Under the pieces are notes generated by a model. The model was not told the DNA's origin, did not search any database, and saw only the letters and a list, made by a program, of their open reading frames with translations. Source: Rhodanobacter sp. (GTDB taxonomy: Bacteria; Pseudomonadota; Gammaproteobacteria; Xanthomonadales; Rhodanobacteraceae). Taken from it: a DNA stretch of 48,993 bases. The translations under genes were made by a program, and so were the position numbers. Positions 43,529 through 48,993 of this stretch are shown piece after piece (the stretch's first letter is position 1; each line of letters begins with the position of its first letter). The stretch spans positions 1-48,993 of the forward strand of contig SCRO01000130.1 of NCBI GenBank assembly GCA_004298505.1. The letters run 5' to 3'.

Positions 43529-44773
43529 ATGACCGCAACCACCAGCACTCCCACCGACTTCGACGTCCGACGCATACGTGCGGATTTCCCGCTGCTCGCA
43601 CGCCGTGTGCACGGCAAACCGCTGGTGTACCTGGACAATGCCAACACCAGCCAGAAGCCGCTGGCGGTGATCGAGGCGATGAACACGCATTACCGCGAGC
43701 ACAATGCGAACGTGTCGCGCGCCGTGCATCAGCTGGGCGAGGAAGCCACTGCCGCGTATGAGGGCACGCGCGACAAACTGGCGCGTTTCATCAATGCGGA
43801 TTCGCGCGACGAGTTGATCCTCACTTCGGGCACCACCCAGTCCACCAACCTGGTGGCCTACAGCTACGCGCTGCCGCGGCTGCAGGCGGGCGATACGATC
43901 CTGACCTCGGTGATGGAGCACCACGCCAACATCGTGCCGTGGCAGCTGGTGGCCGCACGCAGCGGCGCTACGGTCAAGGCTGCGCCGATCAGCGAGCGCG
44001 GCGAACTGATCGTCGAGCAATACATCGACCTGCTCACCCCGGAAGTGAAGCTCGCCTGCGTCACGCATGTCTCCAACGTGCTCGGCACCGTCAACCCGGT
44101 GCGCGAGATTGCGAAGGCATGCCGCAAGCGCGGAATACCGCTGCTGGTCGATGGCTCGCAGGCGGTGCCGCATCGGCCGGTCGACGTGCAGGCGCTGGGT
44201 TGCGATTTCTATGCCTTCACCGGTCACAAGATGCTGGCGCCGACCGGCACCGGCGCGCTGTGGGCGAAGGCTGAACACCTGGAGGCGATGCCGCCGTTCT
44301 TCGGCGGCGGCGAGATGATTCGCGAGGTACGTTTCAGTGCTACCACCTTCGCCGCACCACCGCACAAGTTCGAGGCGGGTACGCCGAACATCGCCGGTTT
44401 CGTGGGCATGTCCGCGGCGATTGACTACTACCAGTCGCTGGGCTTCGAGGCAATCCAGGCGTGGGAGCAGCAGTTGCTGGCATATGCCACCGAACGCCTG
44501 CACGAAATTCCCGGCCTGCGCATCATCGGCGAAGCGGCCGAGAAGGAGCCAGTGATCTCGTTCCTCATCGATGGTGCGCAGGCCACCGATCTGGCTACCT
44601 TGCTCGATCTCGAGGGCGTCGCCGTACGCTCCGGCCATCACTGCGCCCACCCGCTGATGCAGTTCTATGGCGTACCTGCCACGCTGCGTGCTTCGCTGGC
44701 GTTTTACAACACCCTTGAGGAAATGGACGCCTTCGTCGCCGCCCTGCTCAAGGTACGCCGGTTGCTGCGCTGA
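43529..44773 (+). CDS. sufS: Cysteine desulfurase SufS
   Basis: PLP enzyme that takes sulfur from L-cysteine for cluster synthesis. The 414-residue product has YLDNANTSQKPLAVIEAMNT, TSGTTQSTNLVAYSYALP, HHANIVPWQLVAAR, DGSQAVPH, the PLP Lys234 in FTGHKMLAPTGTGAL and the persulfide Cys372 in RSGHHCAHPLMQF, all of group II (SufS/CsdA). A SufE or SufU partner is required but not encoded in the window. It ends the sufBCDS block. Confidence 0.95.
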   Translation: MTATTSTPTDFDVRRIRADFPLLARRVHGKPLVYLDNANTSQKPLAVIEAMNTHYREHNANVSRAVHQLGEEATAAYEGTRDKLARFINADSRDELILTSGTTQSTNLVAYSYALPRLQAGDTILTSVMEHHANIVPWQLVAARSGATVKAAPISERGELIVEQYIDLLTPEVKLACVTHVSNVLGTVNPVREIAKACRKRGIPLLVDGSQAVPHRPVDVQALGCDFYAFTGHKMLAPTGTGALWAKAEHLEAMPPFFGGGEMIREVRFSATTFAAPPHKFEAGTPNIAGFVGMSAAIDYYQSLGFEAIQAWEQQLLAYATERLHEIPGLRIIGEAAEKEPVISFLIDGAQATDLATLLDLEGVAVRSGHHCAHPLMQFYGVPATLRASLAFYNTLEEMDAFVAALLKVRRLLR

Positions 44774-44851
44774 GCCGGCAGCGGCCAGGCGCAGGGTTCC
44801 TGTGGCCGCGGTAGGGCATTATGCTGGGCGGAATTCCCATCGATCATCCTC

Positions 44852-45766
44852 ATGTTTGCGACATTGCCTTCGTTCATTCGCGTGCCGCTGGCGTTACTGG
44901 CCCTCGCGATCAACATCTTGCTGCACGTGGCGTTCCTGTTCGTGTTCACCGTGTTCAAGCTGGTGTTGCCGATCCGCTCGATCCGGCAGGCCTGCTCGCG
45001 GGTGTTGGTGTGGATCGCGGAAAGCTGGATCGGCGTGAACAATCTGCTGTTCGAATGGTTTACCCGCATCCGTTGGCAGGTTGAAGGTCTGGACGGCCTG
45101 CGCCGCGACGGCAGCTATCTGGTGTTTTGCAACCACCAGAGCTGGGTGGACATCCCGGTGCTGCAGAAGATTTTCAACCGGCGCATTCCCTTTCTTCGTT
45201 TTTTCCTCAAGCAGGAACTGATCTGGGTGCCTTTGCTCGGGCCGGCGTGGTGGGCGCTGGATTTCCCGTTCATGAAGCGCTATTCGCGGCAAACCCTGCT
45301 GCGTCATCCCGAGCTGCAGGGCAAGGACCGCGAGGCGACGCGGCGGGCCTGCGAAAAATTCCGACATATGCCGGTCTCGGTGATGAATTTTGCCGAAGGC
45401 ACGCGCTTTACCCAGGCCAAGCACGCTGCACAGTCTTCGCCATTCCGTTACCTGCTGCGTCCCAAGGCTGGCGGCGTGGCCTTCGTGCTGGATGCGATGG
45501 GCGAGGCGCTGCACGCGATTCTCGATGTGACCATCGTCTACCCGAATGGGTCATGCACGATCATGGACCTGATCGCCGGGCGCGTGCGCGAGATCCGCGT
45601 GCATGTACTCGAACGGCCCATGGAGGCCGGCCTGATCGGTAGCTACGACGAGGACACCGCGTTTCGTGGCCGGATCAAGGCGTGGATGAACACCTTGTGG
45701 AGCGAAAAGGACGTCCAGGTGGCGCGTATGCAACGGGCCGCGGACGTGCCACCGATGGGAGACTGA
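44852..45766 (+). CDS. PlsC-type lysophospholipid acyltransferase (YihG-like)
   Basis: A membrane-bound acyltransferase, 304 residues. Two N-terminal hydrophobic stretches (FATLPSFIRVPLALLALAIN and LLHVAFLFVFTVFKLVLPI) precede motif I FCNHQSWVD (HX4D), a middle FLKQELIWVPLLGPAWWALD segment and motif III NFAEGTRFT. It resembles the E. coli YihG group, thought to acylate lysophosphatidic acid with particular chains; the exact acceptor is not known from sequence. It follows sufS by 78 bp, with a GGCATTATGCTGG stretch that could be a -10. The next gene starts 1 bp after its stop. Confidence 0.85.
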   Translation: MFATLPSFIRVPLALLALAINILLHVAFLFVFTVFKLVLPIRSIRQACSRVLVWIAESWIGVNNLLFEWFTRIRWQVEGLDGLRRDGSYLVFCNHQSWVDIPVLQKIFNRRIPFLRFFLKQELIWVPLLGPAWWALDFPFMKRYSRQTLLRHPELQGKDREATRRACEKFRHMPVSVMNFAEGTRFTQAKHAAQSSPFRYLLRPKAGGVAFVLDAMGEALHAILDVTIVYPNGSCTIMDLIAGRVREIRVHVLERPMEAGLIGSYDEDTAFRGRIKAWMNTLWSEKDVQVARMQRAADVPPMGD

Positions 45767-45767
45767 G

Positions 45768-46703
45768 ATGCGTATTCTGATGGTTGGCGCCGGCGCCACA
45801 GGCGGTTACTTTGGCGCGCGCCTGCTGCAGCACGGGTGCGATGTGACCTTCCTGGTGCATGACGCACGTGCGCGGCAGTTGGCGCAGCATGGTCTGGTTG
45901 TCCGCAGCGCGACCGGCGACGTGGATCTGCCAGCGCCTCGCGCGCTGCGGGCAAGCGAATTGCATGACCCGTTCGACCTGGTCGTGCTCGGTTGCAAGGC
46001 TTACGGGCTGGAACAGGCGATGGCCGATATCGCGCCGGCTGTCGGTGTGCAGACGGCGATCCTGCCCTTGCTCAACGGCATGCGCCAACTTGACCTGCTC
46101 GACGAGAAATTCGGGCCGCAGCACGTGCTCGGTGGCCAGTGCATCATTTCCGCCGTGCTCGATGCGCAGGGTATCGTGCAGCATCTGAACCGGGTGCACA
46201 GCATCACCTTCGGCGAGCGTGATGGCCGTGCGTCGCCACGCATGCAGCAGATCACCGCAGCCTTCGCGGGTGCGGGATTCGACTCGCGCCCGAGTAGCAA
46301 CGTGCTGCAGGACATGTGGGACAAATGGGTGTTTCTCGCTTCGCTGGCCGGCATCACTTGCCTGATGCGCGGCTCGATCGGCGAGATCGTGGCCGCTCCC
46401 GGTGGGGCTGCGGCCGCGCTGGTCCTGCTCGACGAGTGCCGGGCCGTGGCGGAATGTTTCGAGCATGCACCGGGCGAGCGCGTGCTGGAGCGTACCCGCA
46501 GCATGCTGACCGAAGCCGGTTCGGCGCTAGCCGCGTCGATGCTGCGCGATCTGCAGAGCGGCCACCCGATCGAAGCCGATCACATCATCGGCGACATGCT
46601 GGCCCGCGCCCAGCGCCATCACCTGCCTGCCTCGATGCTTGCGCTGGTCTACACCCACCTGAAGGTTTACCAGGCGGGCCGGTCGGCCGGCGCCTCCGCG
46701 TGA
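45768..46703 (+). CDS. Ketopantoate reductase family protein (ApbA/PanE)
   Basis: A 311-residue NADP-dependent reductase-like protein: Rossmann motif MRILMVGAGATGGYFGARLL, LLNGMRQLDLLDEKFGPQHV and the C-terminal helical domain with WDKWVFLASLAGITCLMRGS and LRDLQSGHPIEADHIIGDML (the Lys and Glu/Asp region of PanE). It could be the 2-dehydropantoate 2-reductase of pantothenate synthesis; many genomes have extra paralogues of unknown substrate, so I leave the symbol open. It starts 1 bp after the acyltransferase stop and is probably cotranscribed. Confidence 0.85.
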   Translation: MRILMVGAGATGGYFGARLLQHGCDVTFLVHDARARQLAQHGLVVRSATGDVDLPAPRALRASELHDPFDLVVLGCKAYGLEQAMADIAPAVGVQTAILPLLNGMRQLDLLDEKFGPQHVLGGQCIISAVLDAQGIVQHLNRVHSITFGERDGRASPRMQQITAAFAGAGFDSRPSSNVLQDMWDKWVFLASLAGITCLMRGSIGEIVAAPGGAAAALVLLDECRAVAECFEHAPGERVLERTRSMLTEAGSALAASMLRDLQSGHPIEADHIIGDMLARAQRHHLPASMLALVYTHLKVYQAGRSAGASA

Positions 46704-46770
46704 GGGCTGTCGGTGGCCGACTGCCCTAGATCATGGTCGGTCAGTGGCACGCCGCACTATCATGGCGCCG

Positions 46771-47322
46771 ATGACTGACACACTATCCCGGATCGTATTT
46801 CGTGCCGCCGTTGCCGCCGATGTCCGTGCCATCGTCGCCCTGGTCGAGTCGGCGTATCGCGGCGAGTCCGGCCTGCGCGGTTGGACCACCGAATCGCATC
46901 TGCTCGATGGCCAGCGTACCGATGCGGCCGATGTCGCCGCCCTGATCGAGCGCCCGGGCAGTCGTGTCCTGCTGACCGAACGCGACGGCCAACTCAGGGC
47001 CAGTTGCCACATTGAGCGGCAGGGTGTGGCCGCTTACTTCGGCATGTTCGCGGTTGCTCCTGACGAGCAGCGCGGTGGCCTGGGCAAACTGGTGCTGGCC
47101 CGGGCCGAGTGCATGGCGCGGCAAGAGTGGCATTCCCAGGTGATGCGCATGACGGTGATCGAGCAGCGCACCGACCTGATCGCGTGGTACGAGCGCCGCG
47201 GCTACCGACGCACCGGTGAGTATCAACCATTCCCTTATGGCGAGGAGCGCTTTGGCATACCCCGCCGCGACGATCTGCGCTTCGAGATTTTGCTCAAGGA
47301 CTTGGTGGAGTTGAATGCATGA
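46771..47322 (+). CDS. GNAT-family N-acetyltransferase
   Basis: A 183-residue acetyl-CoA-dependent acyltransferase. The acetyl-CoA loop is seen in AYFGMFAVAPDEQRGGLGKL (motif QRGGLGK), followed by MTVIEQRTDLIAWYERRGYR, the typical GNAT motif B. The acceptor is unknown. ATG 46771 is chosen because the fold begins soon after; ATG 46762 and GTG 46744 are in frame alternatives, and none has a clear ribosome site. It overlaps the Rieske gene by 4 bp, which suggests coupling. Confidence 0.82.
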   Translation: MTDTLSRIVFRAAVAADVRAIVALVESAYRGESGLRGWTTESHLLDGQRTDAADVAALIERPGSRVLLTERDGQLRASCHIERQGVAAYFGMFAVAPDEQRGGLGKLVLARAECMARQEWHSQVMRMTVIEQRTDLIAWYERRGYRRTGEYQPFPYGEERFGIPRRDDLRFEILLKDLVELNA

Positions 47323-47633
47323 ACGACTGGATCAAGGTCGGCACCCGCAGCGACTTTTTGCCCGGCGAATTCAAGGTGGTGTGGGACGGCGACACGCCGA
47401 TCGCCGTGTACAACATCGATGGCGCGTTGTACGCCGTCGAGGACACGTGTACGCACGATGGCGGCGACCTGGCTGGCGGCGAGGTGTTCGGTTTTGAAGT
47501 CGAATGCCCGCGGCACGGGGCACGCTTCGACCTGCGTACAGGCGCGGTAACCAGACCGCCGGCCTACATCCCGATCGCCAGCTTTCCGGTGCGCGAGGAA
47601 GATGGGGCGATCTGGACGCGGGATGATCGGTGA
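47319..47633 (+). CDS. Rieske [2Fe-2S] ferredoxin, non-heme oxygenase ferredoxin type
   Basis: A 104-residue soluble Rieske protein. Cluster ligands are Cys44 and His46 (DTCTHDGGDLAGG) and Cys63 and His66 (VECPRHGARFDLRTG), the C-x-H...C-x2-H pattern of bedC/NirD-like ferredoxins. Such genes often end suf operons in proteobacteria, possibly as a client or an electron donor to cluster assembly. No oxygenase gene lies near. It follows the GNAT gene with overlap. Confidence 0.93.
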   Translation: MNDWIKVGTRSDFLPGEFKVVWDGDTPIAVYNIDGALYAVEDTCTHDGGDLAGGEVFGFEVECPRHGARFDLRTGAVTRPPAYIPIASFPVREEDGAIWTRDDR

Positions 47634-47720
47634 GATAGACGCACCTGGAATGGTTTCGTCGAACGCGCGATTGAACATTGCGCGCCGTGACTGGCGTTGT
47701 CTTGGTCGCTGTGGTGGCGA

Positions 47721-47746
47721 TCGAGGCGACTTGATTCTCGCCTCGA
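47721..47746. repeat. Perfect inverted repeat in the Rieske-mipA intergenic region
   Basis: TCGAGGCGA, 8 nt, TCGCCTCGA: 9-bp perfect arms, but no T-run on either side. It is between convergent genes (47634-47903), so a factor-dependent bidirectional terminator is possible. I see no gene in this 270-bp stretch. Confidence 0.5.
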
Positions 47747-47903
47747 CCAGCAAAGTTCGACAGGCTCCCGGCCCATGCGCCAGGCTGCGGCTCAAGGTTG
47801 CATTTACCTGTGAAGCTCCACCGGCGACACCCTCCGACCCGAGCACAGCGGGATGTGCCAGCGGCTTGTGTTGCCATGAGCGCCAGGCCGGTGCGGCATT
47901 ACC

Positions 47904-48704
47904 TCAACGGTGATATACAAATGCGAGCGACTCGTTCCATTGGCTGCGTGAGCCGAACCGCGTCACCAGTGGGCTAGCGCCGGCCTGACCCAGCAGACGA
48001 CCGTAAACCAGCGCGAACGCGAAACCGGTGTGCTTGCTGGTGGGCATGAACAGGTCATATTCCAGCGAGCCGAGCTGGCTGCCACTCCCGGGCTGCCATG
48101 GTCGCACCTGCAGGGTGTTGGCCTGGGCCGGGTTGACGCCGAAGAAACGATCCATCGCTGCGCCGTTCATGGCCTGCCAGCTCAGTTGCACCGAATGCTG
48201 CAGCATCCAGACCGGCGGGAGATCCCACTCGGCATAAACCTTGAAGTAGGCGCCAGCGCCCTGGGCATCGTGGCTGAGATTGGCACCCACATCGACTTGT
48301 TTGCCGAGCTGCCATTCAAGATAGCCGCCCACGGTGAAGCGTGGCAACAGCGGGGTAATTTTGCCGCGCAACGCGCCCAGGTCGTCGCTCTCGCGGCCCC
48401 ACTGGTAGTCGCCGTAGAGGCCGCCATGCAGCACCGTACCGCCGAGCAGGTCGACCTGCAGACCGTCCTGGGTAGACAGGCTGAGGTGGTTGGGAATCTC
48501 GATCTCGACGTAGGGGATGGGCTGGTAGCGCGAGGTACGTGCGCCGGCCCAGCCTGGCAGGTGCTCTACGCCGATGCCGACGGCAACGCTCGGCTGACCA
48601 TCGGTGTCGGCACGGCATGCCTGTGTCAACAGCAGGCTGGCCAGCACGCCGGCAGGCCCCAGAAAGTAGGAAAATGAGAACGCTGGCCGACGCGTGCAGG
48701 GCAT
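47904..48704 (-). CDS. MipA/OmpV family outer-membrane protein
   Basis: A 266-residue exported beta-barrel. Residues 1-32 (MPCTRRPAFSFSYFLGPAGV and on to LTQACRA) form a signal peptide. The mature part has alternating amphipathic strands with VAVGIGVEHLPGWAGARTSR, YQPIPYVEIEIPNHLSLS and a C-terminal strand SQWNESLAFVYHR. MipA in E. coli scaffolds murein synthases; OmpV-like members have various roles. Start ATG 48704 gives a normal signal peptide; an in-frame GTG at 48761 would add 19 residues. It is divergent from a response-regulator gene, perhaps its regulator. Confidence 0.8.
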   Translation of the reverse strand: MPCTRRPAFSFSYFLGPAGVLASLLLTQACRADTDGQPSVAVGIGVEHLPGWAGARTSRYQPIPYVEIEIPNHLSLSTQDGLQVDLLGGTVLHGGLYGDYQWGRESDDLGALRGKITPLLPRFTVGGYLEWQLGKQVDVGANLSHDAQGAGAYFKVYAEWDLPPVWMLQHSVQLSWQAMNGAAMDRFFGVNPAQANTLQVRPWQPGSGSQLGSLEYDLFMPTSKHTGFAFALVYGRLLGQAGASPLVTRFGSRSQWNESLAFVYHR

Positions 48705-48925
48705 GGGGATGGGAGCATAGAGGCTGGCGTACCGAAGCGGAATACGATAACGGCATGCCACTCAGCATCCGTTCTGTCGATGCACGGCGATGACTGCGCG
48801 GTTCGACCATGCAGTACGCTGGTACCGACCTGCCAGGTGGCACTAAGGGTTTCGCAAGCCAGGTGCGTAATAGTGGCGGCAACGGCTGCGCATGGCCTGG
48901 TTGGTCGCGACAAGAGGAATGTTGG

Positions 48926-48993
48926 ATGCACATCATCGTGGTGGAAGACGATCCGGAACTGGGCGCGGCGATCCAGCGCGCACTGGAACGTCT
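48926..48993 (+). CDS. Response regulator, N-terminus only (window edge)
   Basis: The first 22 codons read MHIIVVEDDPELGAAIQRAL, the start of a receiver domain (beta-1 followed by the acidic pair VEDD). The phosphorylated Asp and the output domain lie beyond the window. OmpR-type DNA-binding regulators are the commonest with this start. It is divergent from the mipA-like gene, separated by 221 bp that probably hold both promoters. Confidence 0.85.
   Translation, partial: MHIIVVEDDPELGAAIQRALER

Noticed and set aside
47602-47913. A 103-codon plus-strand frame after the Rieske gene
   Set aside because: It starts inside the Rieske gene in another frame, includes a perfect inverted repeat and resembles no family.

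Overview
The window is a high-GC (roughly 65%) gammaproteobacterial chromosome segment with the gene orders and protein types of Xanthomonadales. It most resembles Rhodanobacteraceae (Rhodanobacter, Dyella or Frateuria type). That placement is inferred from gene order (rpsB-tsf-pyrH-frr; thrS-infC-rpmI-rplT-pheS-pheT-ihfA-merR; queA-tgt-yajC-secD-secF), protein character and abundant short intergenic palindromes; no database search was possible. I see no prophage, transposase, integrase or CRISPR array. Most of the window is housekeeping.

Layout. 1-3313 (minus strand): rpsB, tsf, pyrH and the 5' part of frr. 3629-7592 (plus): map, glnD and hemJ. 7964-12458 (plus): an ABC uptake system of the glycine betaine/proline type (proV, proW, proX-like lipoprotein) followed by an outer-membrane porin. 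12579-20712 (plus): thrS with a leader peptide and attenuator, infC with an AUC start, rpmI, rplT, pheS, pheT, ihfA, a MerR regulator and tRNA-Pro(GGG). 20887-24655: serA (minus) divergent from a D-2-hydroxyglutarate dehydrogenase-like gene, then prolyl iminopeptidase. 24660-27700: a decayed patch with a upp remnant, psiF, a class III aminotransferase and an ABC-ATPase pseudogene. 27731-33586 (plus): queA, tgt, yajC, secD, secF. 33758-35682 (plus): motA, motB with a FliA-type promoter candidate. 35652-39178 (minus): murU-amgK (cell-wall recycling) and glnK-amt (ammonium). 39409-47633 (plus): an Rrf2 regulator, sufBCDS, an acyltransferase, a ketopantoate reductase-like protein, a GNAT enzyme and a Rieske ferredoxin. 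47904-48993: a MipA/OmpV outer-membrane protein (minus) and the start of a response regulator.

How the genes work together. Two loci share nitrogen sensing: GlnD would (de)uridylylate the PII protein GlnK at Tyr51, and GlnK gates Amt. A sigma-54 type promoter lies before glnK, which fits NtrC control. The Suf genes build Fe-S clusters under a three-cysteine Rrf2 regulator whose probable operator overlaps its own promoter. SerA and the D-2-hydroxyglutarate dehydrogenase can form a redox couple that drives serine synthesis.

The most interesting signals are regulatory and repeat-derived. They are: (1) a Met-Asp-Thr-Thr-Thr-Phe leader peptide with mutually exclusive antiterminator and terminator hairpins before thrS; (2) three interspersed palindrome families (REP/BIME-like, GGGAATC arrays, GGGAGAGG palindromes) placed inside operons; (3) the reading of such repeats into proteins, namely the N-terminus of Amt and two in-frame insertions in PheT; and (4) two pseudogene remnants. 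I did not find a clearly new multi-gene defence or metabolic system.
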